64,000 nt of DNA. Source: Citricoccus sp. SGAir0253 (GTDB lineage: Bacteria; Actinomycetota; Actinomycetes; Actinomycetales; Micrococcaceae). The notes below the pieces were generated by a model that was not told where the DNA came from, made no database searches, and was given only the letters and a program-made list of their open reading frames with translations. A program made the translations under genes and the position numbers. Location of the stretch: assembly GCF_005877055.1 (NCBI RefSeq), contig NZ_CP039424.1, forward strand, positions 3,038,001-3,102,000, read 5' to 3'. The first letter of the stretch is position 1, and every line of letters starts with the position of its first letter. Below, piece after piece: positions 29,557 through 38,995 of the stretch.

Positions 29557-30491
29557 GGAGCCTCCTGGGCGATGGGGGGTGCGGTGTCGGCGGGGGACGG
29601 CCGCCGGCGGACCTGCTCGACGGCGCGGTGGGCCAATGAGCGGAAGCCCGGTAGGAGCAGGGACCGGCTGCCGCGCTTCCAGGCCAGCGCCAGCCCCACC
29701 TCCGGGCTCTCGGCCAGTTCGCGGTAGGCGACGGGCCACGCGGCGGCCCGGCGGGCGCCGTCCGGAACGAGGGCCAGGCCCATGCCGGCCCCGACGAAGG
29801 CCAGCAGCGTGGAGGTCTCGGTGGCCTCCTGCACCACGCGCGGGCTGAAGCCCGCCCGGCGGCAGGCCTCGCGGGAGATGGTGGCGACGGCGGAGGCCTG
29901 CGGGTAGCTGACGAAGTCCTCCCCCGCGAGCTCCGCCAGGTCCACGGGCCCCTCGCCCGCGGCCAGCCGGTGCCCGGCGGGCAGGGCGACGAGCAGGGAG
30001 TCGCCCTCGAGGGCGTCGAGGGTGACCTCGGGGGACTGCACCGGCGGCCGCAGCACCGCCACGTCCAGGCGGTTCTCCAGCAGCCCCTGCTCGATGTTGG
30101 GCGTGAGCATCTCCCCCATGACGTGCAGGCGCACGCCGGGCAGCTCGCGGCGCGCGAGCTGCACGACCGCCGGCATGACCCGGTAGGTGGCGGAGCCCAC
30201 GAAGCCCACGCGCAGCACGCCGGCCGCCCCCGCCCCGACCTCGCGCACGTCCTTCTCGAGGGACTCCACGTCGGCCAGGATCTGGCGGGCCCGTTCCAGC
30301 ATCAGCCGGCCGGCCTCGGTGAGGTCCACCTTGCGCGTGGTGCGCTCGAGCAGCTGGGTGCCCAGCCCGGCCTCGAGCTGCTTGATCTGCTGGGACAGCG
30401 GCGGCTGGGCCATGTGCAGCCGCTCGGCGGCCCGGCCGAAGTGGCGCTCCTCGGCGACCGCCACGAAGTAACGCATCTGGCGCAGGTCCAT
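29553..30491 (-). CDS. LysR-type transcriptional regulator of the cat genes
   Basis: 312 residues. Winged helix at the N-terminus (MRYFVAVAEERHFGRAAERL, HMAQPPLSQQIKQLE) and a periplasmic-binding-type effector domain beginning GVLRVGFVGSATY, as in CatR/BenM types. It is co-directional with catB and overlaps it (ATGA); most LysR regulators of this kind are divergent from their target. By family knowledge the inducer would be muconate. GGGAGG precedes the ATG. Confidence 0.9.
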   Translation of the reverse strand: MDLRQMRYFVAVAEERHFGRAAERLHMAQPPLSQQIKQLEAGLGTQLLERTTRKVDLTEAGRLMLERARQILADVESLEKDVREVGAGAAGVLRVGFVGSATYRVMPAVVQLARRELPGVRLHVMGEMLTPNIEQGLLENRLDVAVLRPPVQSPEVTLDALEGDSLLVALPAGHRLAAGEGPVDLAELAGEDFVSYPQASAVATISREACRRAGFSPRVVQEATETSTLLAFVGAGMGLALVPDGARRAAAWPVAYRELAESPEVGLALAWKRGSRSLLLPGFRSLAHRAVEQVRRRPSPADTAPPIAQEAP

Positions 30492-30528
30492 GGCGCCTCC
30501 CTTCGTCTGCCGGCCATCCCGAGTCCCC

Positions 30529-30550
30529 GCCGGTCGGGTGGCCGACCGGC
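30529..30550. promoter_or_regulatory. 9-bp inverted repeat upstream of lysR
   Basis: GCCGGTCGG-gtgg-CCGACCGGC, perfect arms with a 4-bp spacer, 38 bp upstream of the lysR ATG. It could be an operator for autoregulation or a hairpin in the leader. The rest of the 250-bp lysR/DASS gap is AT-richer around 30600-30670 and probably holds both promoters; no further gene is seen. Confidence 0.45.
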
Positions 30551-30741
30551 AATCAGTACCGGTCCAGCGTAGGGATGGCCTCTGTCACAGGGGAAAGACC
30601 GGTTGGATCAAGTTTAGGACGTTGCGCCTCTCAATGCGCTGGGAATGTGTACTTCACCTGCGTCATTGATGCGCGTACGGTGCACCAGGCCGCACATCCA
30701 GACCGCGCGGCTCCCAGAGGCCCTCGACGAAAGCGTGCGCG

Positions 30742-32262
30742 ATGACCACGACGACCCCAGCCACGGAGACGGCGGACGCCCTCGACTCCGGCTCCCGACG
30801 CACCGGGTGGCTACTCGCCCTCGGCCCGGCCGCCGGGCTGGCGCTCGCCCTGGTGCTGCCGGCGTCGTTGTCCTTCGAGGGCCGCGCCGTGGCCGGCTGC
30901 GCCCTGTGGATGGCGATCTGGTGGATGACCGAGGCGGCCCCCATCCCCGTCACCTCGCTGCTGCCGCTCGTGCTGTTCCCGCTGTTCGGGATGGCGCCGA
31001 TCAAGGACGTCGCCGCGCCCTACGCCGACTCGGTGGTGTTCCTGGTCCTGGGCGGCGTCATCCTGGGCCTGGCCACGGAGAGGTCCAACCTGCACCTGCG
31101 CGTGGCCCTGCTGACCATCCGGACGGTCGGCACGCGGCCCGCGCAGATCGCGTTCGGCCTGATGGCGGCCTCGGCCTTCATCTCCGCCTGGGTCTCCAAC
31201 ACCGCCACCGCGGTCATCATGGTGCCGATCGCCGTCTCCATCCTGCAGCTCGTGCGCTCCGTGGACCCCGAGGCCGCCGGGCGCAGGTTCGCCGCCTCGC
31301 TGCTGCTCGGCGTCGCCTACGGGGTCACCATCGGCTCGACCGCCACGCTCATCGGCCAGCCGCCCATGGCCCTCATGAAGGCCTACCTCGGCGAGGCCCA
31401 CGGCATCGACCTGCAGTTCGGCCACTGGATGCTCGTGGGCGTGCCGTGGGCGCTCGTCATGCTGGGCGCGGCCTGGCTCGTGCTGACCCGCCTCGTCTTC
31501 CGCGCCGAGGTCGCGGAGATCCCGGGCGGCCGCGAGATGATCCGCGGTGAGCTGGCCCGGCTCGGCCGGATGACCACCCCGGAGCGCCGCGTGGGCCTTG
31601 TCTTCCTGCTCGCCATCTTCTGCTGGGTGGCGCTGCCGTTCATCGCCGACATCCCGGCCGTGGCCGGGGCCCTGCCGTTCCTCGGCGGCATCTCGGACAC
31701 GCAGGTCGCCATGGCCGCCGCCATCGCCTGCTTCCTGGTCCCGGCGCAGAAGCGGTCCGAGGATCCGGCCGGGACGCCGCTGCTGCGCTGGTCGGCCGCT
31801 CGGGAGATCCCCTGGGGGCTCCTGCTGCTGTTCGGCGGCGGGCTGTCCCTGTCCGCCATGTTCACCGCCACCGGGTTCAGCGAGTGGCTGGGCGGCCAGG
31901 TCGGCGGACTGACGGGCGTGCCGGCCTGGCTGGTGCTGCTCGTGGTGGTCGTGGTCTGCCTGGCCCTGACCGAGCTGACCTCCAACACGGCCACCGCCGC
32001 CGCGTTCTTCCCGATCTTCGGCGCCGTCGCCGTGGGCCTGGGGATGGACCCGCTGCTCATGACGGTCGCCGTCACCCTGGCCGTGTGCTCCGCGTACATG
32101 CTGCCGGTGGCCACCCCCTCCAACGCCGTGGCCTTCGGTTCCGGCGAGGTGACGATCCGGCAGATGGTGCGGGCCGGCGTCTGGCTCAACCTCGTCTCGG
32201 TCGGACTGGTCATGCTGGTGATGTACACCCTCGTGCCCGCGGTGTTCGGCACCGGGCGCTGA
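30742..32262 (+). CDS. DASS-family (SLC13) anion/dicarboxylate transporter
   Basis: 506 residues, about 12 membrane segments. Both SNT motifs of the DASS fold are present: AWVSNTATAVIMVPI (~155) and LTSNTATAAAFFPI (~415), which bind Na+ and carboxylate; VATPSNAVAFGSGEVT is the conserved C-terminal block. Probably Na+-coupled uptake of succinate, malate or related acids. Divergent from the cat regulator, so it may be co-controlled. No ribosome site is obvious at the ATG. Confidence 0.92.
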   Translation: MTTTTPATETADALDSGSRRTGWLLALGPAAGLALALVLPASLSFEGRAVAGCALWMAIWWMTEAAPIPVTSLLPLVLFPLFGMAPIKDVAAPYADSVVFLVLGGVILGLATERSNLHLRVALLTIRTVGTRPAQIAFGLMAASAFISAWVSNTATAVIMVPIAVSILQLVRSVDPEAAGRRFAASLLLGVAYGVTIGSTATLIGQPPMALMKAYLGEAHGIDLQFGHWMLVGVPWALVMLGAAWLVLTRLVFRAEVAEIPGGREMIRGELARLGRMTTPERRVGLVFLLAIFCWVALPFIADIPAVAGALPFLGGISDTQVAMAAAIACFLVPAQKRSEDPAGTPLLRWSAAREIPWGLLLLFGGGLSLSAMFTATGFSEWLGGQVGGLTGVPAWLVLLVVVVVCLALTELTSNTATAAAFFPIFGAVAVGLGMDPLLMTVAVTLAVCSAYMLPVATPSNAVAFGSGEVTIRQMVRAGVWLNLVSVGLVMLVMYTLVPAVFGTGR

Positions 32263-32276
32263 GCCCCGCCCGGGCG

Positions 32277-32972
32277 TCAGCCGCCGGACGGGGACTCCGT
32301 CTCCAGCCGCTGGCAGTCGAGGGGACCGGGCTTCCGGGACACGTCCCCGGCCGGCCGCAGCCCCTTGTACTTCCGGCCCACGATGACGTCCACGGTGTCG
32401 TCCTCGCGCCGGTCCGGCAGGTACACGGCGCCCTCGATGTTCCGCTGCACGGCCAGGGAGGTGCCCCGCCCGCCCTTCCCGGAGACGACCACGGCCACCA
32501 TGTTGGAGGTCGAGAAGCCCTTGTTGCCCACCCCGCCGATGACGAAGTCCCGCTCCTCGAGCGCGTTGGCCACGTCCCCGGCGAGCCCCCCGATGGACGT
32601 GCCGTTGTACACCGTCACCGTGGAGTCCAGCGCGTACTCCACCGTCCCCGCCGGGCACAGCAGGGGCTCGGGCGGCGGCGCCGCCTCCCAGCCGGGGATG
32701 GTCCACTCCCCGCGCAGCACCTGCCATGCGGTGACGGTCCCCGCCGCCACGAGCAGCGCCACGACGGTGAGCACGATCGCGTGCCACCAGTGCCGGCGCC
32801 GCCGGTCGCGTGCCAGGACGCGCGGGTCGACCGCCTCGAAGTAGTCGGTCAGGTCGTCCTCGGTGAAGATCCTCCGCCCCTCCTCGTCGTGCCGGGGGTC
32901 GGACCACTGCGGCTCCGGGCGCGGCGCCGGGCGGCCGTGACGGGGGTCGGCGGGGCGGTGAGGACTGGTCAT
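32277..32972 (-). CDS. LytR C-terminal-domain membrane protein
   Basis: 231 residues: polar N-terminus (~65), one membrane helix (WHAIVLTVVALLVAAGTVTAW), then an extracytoplasmic domain with VTVYNGTSIGGLAGDVANAL, the LytR_C pattern. Lacks the LytR-CpsA-Psr catalytic domain, so it is not a ligase; such stand-alone LytR_C proteins are common in actinobacteria and presumed envelope-related. Near-convergent with the DASS gene (14 bp). AAGGGGG precedes the ATG. Confidence 0.8.
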   Translation of the reverse strand: MTSPHRPADPRHGRPAPRPEPQWSDPRHDEEGRRIFTEDDLTDYFEAVDPRVLARDRRRRHWWHAIVLTVVALLVAAGTVTAWQVLRGEWTIPGWEAAPPPEPLLCPAGTVEYALDSTVTVYNGTSIGGLAGDVANALEERDFVIGGVGNKGFSTSNMVAVVVSGKGGRGTSLAVQRNIEGAVYLPDRREDDTVDVIVGRKYKGLRPAGDVSRKPGPLDCQRLETESPSGG

Positions 32973-33078
32973 GCGGTCCCCCTTCGGCGGCGGCGGGTGT
33001 GATCGTCGTTACAGCGTAGGCGAACCAGCCCCCCGTGACCGGTCATGACGCGTCACGCGCCCCGCCCCGGCACCCCCG

Positions 33079-33084
33079 TACAGT
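33079..33084 (+). promoter_or_regulatory. -10 box of the HAD gene (leaderless)
   Basis: TACAGT, then exactly 6 nt, then the GTG at 33091; no ribosome site. Confidence 0.5.
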
Positions 33085-33090
33085 GGGGTC

Positions 33091-33999
33091 GTGCGCACCC
33101 TCCCGATCGCCGGCTTCCTCCTGGACGTGGACGGCCCCATCGCCTCCCCGGAGACCCGGCGCGTGCCCGGACCGATCCTCGAGGCCCTCGTGCGGCTGGC
33201 CGAGCGCGGGGACCCGGTGGTGTTCAACACCGGACGGTCCGCCGAGTTCGTGGTGCGCCAGCTCGCCGAGCCCCTGCGCGCCGCCGGGCTGCCCGCGGGG
33301 GCGCGCTTCCACGCGGTGTGCGAGAAGGGCGCCGTGCGCTTCTCCTTCGCGGACCTGCCCGACGGCGGCCTGCCGGATGCCGGCGACCGCGCCGCGGTGC
33401 CCGGCTGGCTCCGGGTGGACGAGGGCATGCGGGTGCCCGAGGACACGGAGGAGACGCTGGCCCGGCTCGTGCGCGAGGAGTTCGGCGCCACCATGTTCCA
33501 CGACGACACGAAGCTGGCCATGTTCTCCGCGGAGATGAACGTGGGCGAGTCCCTCGAGCGCTACCAGCCGGAGCAGTCCCGGTTCGAGGACCGGGCCCGC
33601 GAGCGGCTGGACGCGGACGGCCTGGCGGACGAGTTCCGGGTGGACCCGACCATCATCTCCTCGGACGTCGAGCACCGCACGAGCGGCAAGGACCTCGGGG
33701 CGGCCCGGGCGTGGGACCTCGTGGCGGCGGACGGGGAGCTGCCCGTGCACTGGTACACCTGCGGGGACTCCCGCTCGGACTACGCCATGGCGGACTGGCT
33801 CCACGAGCGCGGCGCGGGAGTCACCCACGTGGACGCCCGCCCCGAGGACGGCGTCCCCGAGGTCCCCTACCCGGTGCTGACCAGCCGCGAGTTGGCCGCC
33901 GAGGGCTTCGGCCCGGCGGACGGCGTGCACGAGCAGACCGGCCGGGCGCTGCTGGAGTGGGCATTAAACATGAACGGGTCCGCCGGCTCCAGATCGTGA
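33091..33999 (+). CDS. HAD-superfamily hydrolase (sugar-phosphatase-like)
   Basis: 302 residues from GTG. HAD motif I is LLDVDGPIA (nucleophile Asp12, acid Asp14), motif II VVFNTGRSAEFV, motif III the Lys of TSGKDLGAARAW, and motif IV CGDSRSDYAMADWL. The cap and the layout resemble Cof/SPP-type phosphatases. The substrate is unknown. The start is set by the TACAGT box 6 nt upstream. Confidence 0.8.
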   Translation: MRTLPIAGFLLDVDGPIASPETRRVPGPILEALVRLAERGDPVVFNTGRSAEFVVRQLAEPLRAAGLPAGARFHAVCEKGAVRFSFADLPDGGLPDAGDRAAVPGWLRVDEGMRVPEDTEETLARLVREEFGATMFHDDTKLAMFSAEMNVGESLERYQPEQSRFEDRARERLDADGLADEFRVDPTIISSDVEHRTSGKDLGAARAWDLVAADGELPVHWYTCGDSRSDYAMADWLHERGAGVTHVDARPEDGVPEVPYPVLTSRELAAEGFGPADGVHEQTGRALLEWALNMNGSAGSRS

Positions 34000-34074
34000 C
34001 GATGTGACGTCACGGGGCGTAGCGCAGGGCAACCGGTCTTCCGGCCCGGCGGGCCGGCGTCGTTCACTGGTGCC

Positions 34075-35130
34075 ATGACTTCTGCCCCCTCCGCCCCCGC
34101 GGCGGGTGACGCCGCCCTGGACATCCCCGTCCTGGACGTGTCCACCATGCGCGCCGCCGACGGTTCCTTCGCCCCGGAGTTCCTGGACCAGCTGCGCCAC
34201 GCCGCCCACCACGTCGGCTTCTTCCAGATCGTCAACTACGGCGCGGCCGAGGGCCAGGTCGACGAGCTGTTCCGGGTGACGGCGGAGTTCTTCGCCCGCC
34301 CGGAGGAGGAGAAGCTGGCCCTGCACAACCAGAACTCCCCCCACTACCGGGGCTACTCGTCCGTGGGCGCCGAGCGCACCCAGGGCCGGCCGGACTCGCG
34401 CGAGCAGATCGACTTCTCCCCGGACCGCGAGCCCGTGCCCGCCGAGCGGATCCGCCCCGGCGAGGAGTACTGGTACCTGCAGGGCCCGAACCAGTGGCCC
34501 GCCGACATGCCCGAGCTCGAGCGCACGGCGATGGCCTGGACGGCGCTGATGGACCGGGTCGGCGAGGACCTGCTCAAGGCCCTGTGCGTGGCGATCGGCC
34601 TGGACGAGGACCACTTCGCCGAGCCGTTCTCCGGCGACCGCGCTTGGATGGCCAAGCTGGCCCACTACGTGGGCGGGGTCAAGGAGGCCGGCGCCCAGGG
34701 CGTGGGGCTGCACGCCGACTACGGCTTCATCACCCTGCTGCTGCAGGACATGGTGGGCGGCCTCGAGGTCCGCCCCTACGGCCAGGACGAGTGGCTGCCG
34801 GTGGAGCCGATCCACGGCGCGCTCGTGGTGAACCTGGGCGAGATGCTGGAGGTGGCCACCAACGGGTACCTCATGGCGACCATCCACCGCGTGATCGCCC
34901 CGGACGAGGGGGTGGACCGCTACGCGGTGCCGTTCTTCTACTCTCCGCGGCTGGACGCCGTGATCGAGCCGGTGGAGCTGCCGGCGGAGCTCGCCGCCCA
35001 GGCGCGCGGGGTCTCGGACGACCCGACGAACCCGATGCTGGCGTCCTTCGGCTCGAACATGCTCAAGGGCTTCGTCCGCGCCCACCCGAAGGTCACCGAG
35101 AGGTTCCACCCGGAGCTCGCGGGCCGGTAG
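34075..35130 (+). CDS. isopenicillin-N-synthase-like 2-oxoglutarate/Fe(II) oxygenase
   Basis: 351 residues. N-terminal DIOX_N part (IPVLDVSTM, AAHHVGFFQIVNYG) and the jelly-roll core with iron ligands His213 and Asp215 in GLHADYGF and His271 in ATIHRV; Arg282 in DRYAVPFFY is the 2-oxoglutarate or substrate anchor. Acts on an unknown small molecule; there are no NRPS or antibiotic genes beside it, so a catabolic or tailoring role is more likely than beta-lactam synthesis. The gene is convergent with the ADH operon. Confidence 0.88.
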   Translation: MTSAPSAPAAGDAALDIPVLDVSTMRAADGSFAPEFLDQLRHAAHHVGFFQIVNYGAAEGQVDELFRVTAEFFARPEEEKLALHNQNSPHYRGYSSVGAERTQGRPDSREQIDFSPDREPVPAERIRPGEEYWYLQGPNQWPADMPELERTAMAWTALMDRVGEDLLKALCVAIGLDEDHFAEPFSGDRAWMAKLAHYVGGVKEAGAQGVGLHADYGFITLLLQDMVGGLEVRPYGQDEWLPVEPIHGALVVNLGEMLEVATNGYLMATIHRVIAPDEGVDRYAVPFFYSPRLDAVIEPVELPAELAAQARGVSDDPTNPMLASFGSNMLKGFVRAHPKVTERFHPELAGR

Positions 35131-35139
35131 GCGTTCCGG

Positions 35140-35179
35140 GGGGGTCGGCCGGCAGGGACCGTCCGACCCGGCGACCCCC
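35140..35179. terminator. hairpin between the oxygenase and ADH genes
   Basis: GGGGGTCG-(g)-CCGG pairs with CCGG-CGACCCCC, a 12-bp stem with one bulge and a 15-nt loop, between convergent stops at 35130 and 35188. Confidence 0.65.
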
Positions 35180-35187
35180 GCGGCCCC

Positions 35188-36342
35188 TCAGAACTCGATG
35201 ACCTGCCGGACGGCGAGGCCGTCGGCGAGCCGGTCCATGCCCTCGTTGACCTCCTCGAGCCCGATGGTGCCGGAGATCAGCCGCTCCAGCGGCAGCCGGC
35301 CGTCCCGCCAGAGCTGCTCGAACCTCGGGATGTCCCGGGACGGCACGGCCGAGCCGAGGTAGGAGCCCACGATGGTCCGGGCCTCCGCGGTCAGGACCAG
35401 GGGACTGATCCGGGCCAGGGCGTCCGGTGCGGGCAGCCCCACGGTGACGGTGGTGCCGCCCGGGGCCGTCAGCCGCACCGCGGTCTCGAAGGCCCGGGGG
35501 TGGCCGGCGGCCTCGACCACGGCGGGGGCCCGGACCCCCTCGTCCTCGGCCTGCTGGGGCGTGAGCGCCCGGTCCGCGCCGAGCTCCCGGGCCAGCTGCA
35601 GCTTCGGCTCCTGCTGGTCGACGGCCGTGACCGTCCCGGTGGTCAGGGCGCGCGCCACCAGCAGCGCGGCCATGCCGACGCCACCGAGGCCGACCACGAC
35701 GATGTCGTCCGCCGGTCCGGGGCGCGCGGCGTTGATCACGGCACCCCCGCCGGTCAGCACGGCGCAGCCGAGCACCGCGGCGACGCCGGCCGGGACGTCC
35801 GCGCCGATCGGCACCACCGAGCGGCGGTCCACGACCGCATGGGTGGCGAAGCCGGACACGCCCAGGTGGTGGTGGACGTCCTCGGTTCCCCCCGCCCCAG
35901 CGTCCCGGTGCAGCCGGCGGCCTCCCCCGAGCAGTTCCCCCGCGGTGTTGGCGGCCGATCCCCGCGAGCACGGCAGCCGCCCGTCCGTGGCGCACTCGGC
36001 GCACTCGCCGCAGCGCGGCAGGAAGACCATGACCACCCGGTCCCCGGGGGCCAGGTCCGTCACCCCGGCGCCCACGGCCTCGACGGTCCCGGCCGACTCG
36101 TGCCCCAGGAGCATCGGGACCGGGCGCACGCGGTTGCCGTCCACCACCGACAGGTCGGAGTGGCACAGCCCGGCGGCCTCGATGCGCACCAGCAGCTCCC
36201 CCGGCCCCGGCGGGTCCAGGGTCAGCTCCTGCACCCGCAACGGGGTGGAGTCCGCATAGGGACGCTCCGCCCCGATGCGCTCCAGGACGGCACCGCGGAT
36301 GGTGCGGGGCCCTGCGGGCGCCCCGGCCGGCGTCGTGCTCAT
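35188..36342 (-). CDS. zinc-dependent alcohol dehydrogenase (class III-like MDR)
   Basis: 384 residues. Catalytic zinc: Cys of GLCHSD, His/Glu of LLGHESAG and Cys of VLGCAVLTGGG; structural zinc: the four Cys of CGECAECATDGRLPC. The Rossmann domain has VVGLGGVGMAAL. The final YLGSAVPSRDIPRFEQLW fits the FrmA/class III group. Probably oxidises a primary alcohol or hydroxy acid from the pathway of its operon partners. ATGA overlap with the dehydrogenase upstream. Confidence 0.9.
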   Translation of the reverse strand: MSTTPAGAPAGPRTIRGAVLERIGAERPYADSTPLRVQELTLDPPGPGELLVRIEAAGLCHSDLSVVDGNRVRPVPMLLGHESAGTVEAVGAGVTDLAPGDRVVMVFLPRCGECAECATDGRLPCSRGSAANTAGELLGGGRRLHRDAGAGGTEDVHHHLGVSGFATHAVVDRRSVVPIGADVPAGVAAVLGCAVLTGGGAVINAARPGPADDIVVVGLGGVGMAALLVARALTTGTVTAVDQQEPKLQLARELGADRALTPQQAEDEGVRAPAVVEAAGHPRAFETAVRLTAPGGTTVTVGLPAPDALARISPLVLTAEARTIVGSYLGSAVPSRDIPRFEQLWRDGRLPLERLISGTIGLEEVNEGMDRLADGLAVRQVIEF

Positions 36343-37328
36343 CGGTCTCCGCCCTCCCCCGCGCCGCGGCCCGCCGCACGGCCGCCCGGTGCCCCGCCTG
36401 CGCCGCCGTCACCGCCAGTCGGGTCGAAGCCGTCCAGGACACCGTCCGGGGTGGCCAGCAGGGCCACGAGCGAGCAGTCCCGGTCCGCGTAGCCCTCGTC
36501 GATCAGTTCCTGCAGTTGCGAGGCGATCAGCCGGGCGGCGGGCAGGTGGACTCCCGTCTGCTCCCCGGCGGACAGCGCGAGGCCCACGTCCTTGGCCGCC
36601 AGGTCCACCCGGAAGGTGGCCCTGAAGTTGTCGTTGGCGGCCGCCGTCGGGATGATCCCCGGCACCGGGTACCAGGTCTGCTGGGACCAGGAGCGGCCCG
36701 AGGAGACGGAGACGATCTCCCAGAACACCTTGGGGTCGAGGCCGAGCCGGGCGGCCAGCTGGCTGCCCTCCGAGTTCGCCATGAGGGTGATGAACAGCAT
36801 CATGTTGTTGCAGATCTTCGCCGCGATCCCGGCGGTCGGCCCGCCCGCGGCGATCACCTTCCCGGCCATGGGCCGCACCAGCTCGGTGGCGCGCTCCACC
36901 GCCTCCGGCTCGCCGCCGAGCATGAAGGCCAGGGTCGCCTCGGCCGCCCCCGAGATGCCGCCGGAGACCGGGGTGTCGGCGAAGGCGAAGCCGTGGGCGG
37001 CGGACTGCTCGTGGCACCACCGGCTGGTCTCGATGTCCACGGTGGAGGAGTCGCACAGCAGGGCCTCGCGCGGGGCGTTTGCCCAGATCCCGTCCGGCCC
37101 GTCGAACACCGCGCGCACGTGCTCGCCCTTGGGCAGCATGGTGAAGACGGCCTCGGCGTCCCGGACGGCCTCGGCCACGGAGCCGGCCACGTGCACCCCG
37201 GCGGCGGCCGCGGCTGCGGCCGCCCCCTCGTCGAGGTCGACGCCCCGGACCTCGTGCCCGGCGGCGACGAGGTTGGCGGTCATCGGCCCGCCCATGTTGC
37301 CCAGTCCGATCCATGCGTAACGCGTCAT
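36339..37328 (-). CDS. 3-hydroxyisobutyrate-dehydrogenase-like beta-hydroxyacid dehydrogenase
   Basis: 329 residues. WIGLGNMGGPMTANLVAAG (NAD site), DTPVSGGISGAAEATLAFM (substrate signature) and the catalytic Lys of GIAAKICNNMM. Second member of the family in the window after the mmsB at the left edge; their first 100 residues are similar but not identical. The extra C-terminal Gly/Ala-rich tail (~25 residues) is unusual. In an operon with an ADH and an MHS transporter, which suggests catabolism of an imported hydroxy acid or diol. Confidence 0.87.
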   Translation of the reverse strand: MTRYAWIGLGNMGGPMTANLVAAGHEVRGVDLDEGAAAAAAAAGVHVAGSVAEAVRDAEAVFTMLPKGEHVRAVFDGPDGIWANAPREALLCDSSTVDIETSRWCHEQSAAHGFAFADTPVSGGISGAAEATLAFMLGGEPEAVERATELVRPMAGKVIAAGGPTAGIAAKICNNMMLFITLMANSEGSQLAARLGLDPKVFWEIVSVSSGRSWSQQTWYPVPGIIPTAAANDNFRATFRVDLAAKDVGLALSAGEQTGVHLPAARLIASQLQELIDEGYADRDCSLVALLATPDGVLDGFDPTGGDGGAGGAPGGRAAGRGAGEGGDR

Positions 37329-37512
37329 CACTGCTCCCCCGTCTGGTGGTGTGGTCCTCCCGCGGCACCCCGCGGTGTCGCCCCGCGCGGCGCCACGGGT
37401 CCGTGCCGCGGGCCCGTGCCGCGACGTCCGTCCGGCCAGCATGGCCGGTCGGCGCCCACGGGGGAAGGGGCGGCCGGGCGCGGACGCCGGGACACCCCCT
37501 CCCCCGCCGTGG

Positions 37513-38874
37513 TCAGTCCCCGGCGGCCAGGCGCTGCCGGTCCACGTCGTCCAGCTCGTGCAGGGACGAGCCGACCGTCTCCCGGGCGACCGCCACGGCG
37601 ATCAGCGTGATGACGGCCGCGATGGCGATGTAGATCGACACGGGCACCGAGCTGCCGAAGTTGCGCAGCAGCGTGGTGGCGATGATGGGCGCGAGCGAGC
37701 CGGCCACGATCGAGGTCACCTGGTAGCCCAGCGAGACGCCCGAGTACCGCATGCGGGTGGGGAACATCTCGGACATGATGGCCGGCTGCCCGGCGTACAT
37801 CAGGGCGTGCACGATCAGCCCCGCGATGATGGTGCCGAGGATGATCCACTCGTTCGCCGTGTTGAACAGGGCGAAGGCCGCGAAGCCCCACACGATCATC
37901 AGCCCGGCCCCGATGGCGTACGGCAGGCGGCGGCCGACCCGGTCGCTCAGCCGGCCGACGAGCGGCACCACGATGAAGTGGATGACGTGGGCCACCAGCA
38001 GCAGGCGCAGGATGGTGGAGGTGTCCATCTTCAGCTGGGTGCTCAGGTAGGTGATGGAGAAGGTCACGACCATGTAGTAGAGGATGTTCTCGCCGAAGCG
38101 CAGGCCCATGGCGGTGAACACGCCGCGGGGGTAGCGCTTGAGGACCTCCACGACGCCGTAGCCGGCCTTCGCGTTCTCCTCCAGCTCGGCCCTGGCCTCC
38201 TGGAAGATCGGCGCGTCCGTGACCTTGGTGCGGATGTAGTACCCGACGGCGACGATGACCACGGAGAGCCAGAACGCGATGCGCCAGCCCCACGCCAGGA
38301 AGTCCTCGGCGGAGAGCACCCCGTTGAGCACGAGCAGGACGACGGTGGCCAGCAGGTTGCCCATCGGCACCGCCGCCTGCGGCCACGACGCCCAGAAGCC
38401 GCGCTCGCGGTCCGGGGAGTGCTCGGAGACCAGCAGGACGGCCCCGCCCCACTCGCCGCCGACGGCGAAGCCCTGGAAGAACCGCAGGATCACGAGCAGG
38501 ATCGGCGCGGCGTAGCCGATCGCGTCGAAGGTGGGCAGGCAGCCCATCAGGAAGGTGGTGACGCCCACCAGGATGATGGCCAGCTGCAGCAGGTGCTTGC
38601 GGCCGTACTTGTCCCCGAAGTGGCCGAAGACGATGCCGCCGATCGGACGGGCGACGAAGCCCACGGCGTAGGTGAGGAACGCGTTGATGATGGCGTCCAG
38701 CTCGTTGCCGCCGGCGGGGAAGAAGATCTTGTTGAAGACGATGGTCGCGGCGGTGGCGTAGAGGAAGAACTCGTACCACTCGACGACGGTGCCCGCCATC
38801 GAGGCGGTGACGACCCGTCGCAGGTTCTTGCGGTCGAGGTGGTGGGTGGAGGGATCGTCGGTCACGGCGCCCAT
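37513..38874 (-). CDS. MHS-family major facilitator transporter
   Basis: 453 residues, 12 membrane segments. MHS-type features: ASMAGTVVEWYEFFLYATAA at the first helix, GGIVFGHFGDKYGRK as the loop 2-3 motif, and RFFQGFAVGGEWGGAVLL. Members move metabolites such as shikimate, proline/betaine or alpha-ketoglutarate with protons. AAGGAG lies 8 nt before the ATG. It heads the operon MHS, MmsB-like, ADH; the 184-bp gap after it contains several short GC hairpins but no gene. Confidence 0.92.
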   Translation of the reverse strand: MGAVTDDPSTHHLDRKNLRRVVTASMAGTVVEWYEFFLYATAATIVFNKIFFPAGGNELDAIINAFLTYAVGFVARPIGGIVFGHFGDKYGRKHLLQLAIILVGVTTFLMGCLPTFDAIGYAAPILLVILRFFQGFAVGGEWGGAVLLVSEHSPDRERGFWASWPQAAVPMGNLLATVVLLVLNGVLSAEDFLAWGWRIAFWLSVVIVAVGYYIRTKVTDAPIFQEARAELEENAKAGYGVVEVLKRYPRGVFTAMGLRFGENILYYMVVTFSITYLSTQLKMDTSTILRLLLVAHVIHFIVVPLVGRLSDRVGRRLPYAIGAGLMIVWGFAAFALFNTANEWIILGTIIAGLIVHALMYAGQPAIMSEMFPTRMRYSGVSLGYQVTSIVAGSLAPIIATTLLRNFGSSVPVSIYIAIAAVITLIAVAVARETVGSSLHELDDVDRQRLAAGD

Positions 38875-38995
38875 GCAGGTGCTCCTTCGTCCGGGTGGCC
38901 GGTGGCCACGCCCGAGGAATGTGATGGAAGCCACAGCGTAGGTCATTGGGACGCCAGATGAAAGGGTGTTCAGGTCGCCGGGGGGCGGACACGCA

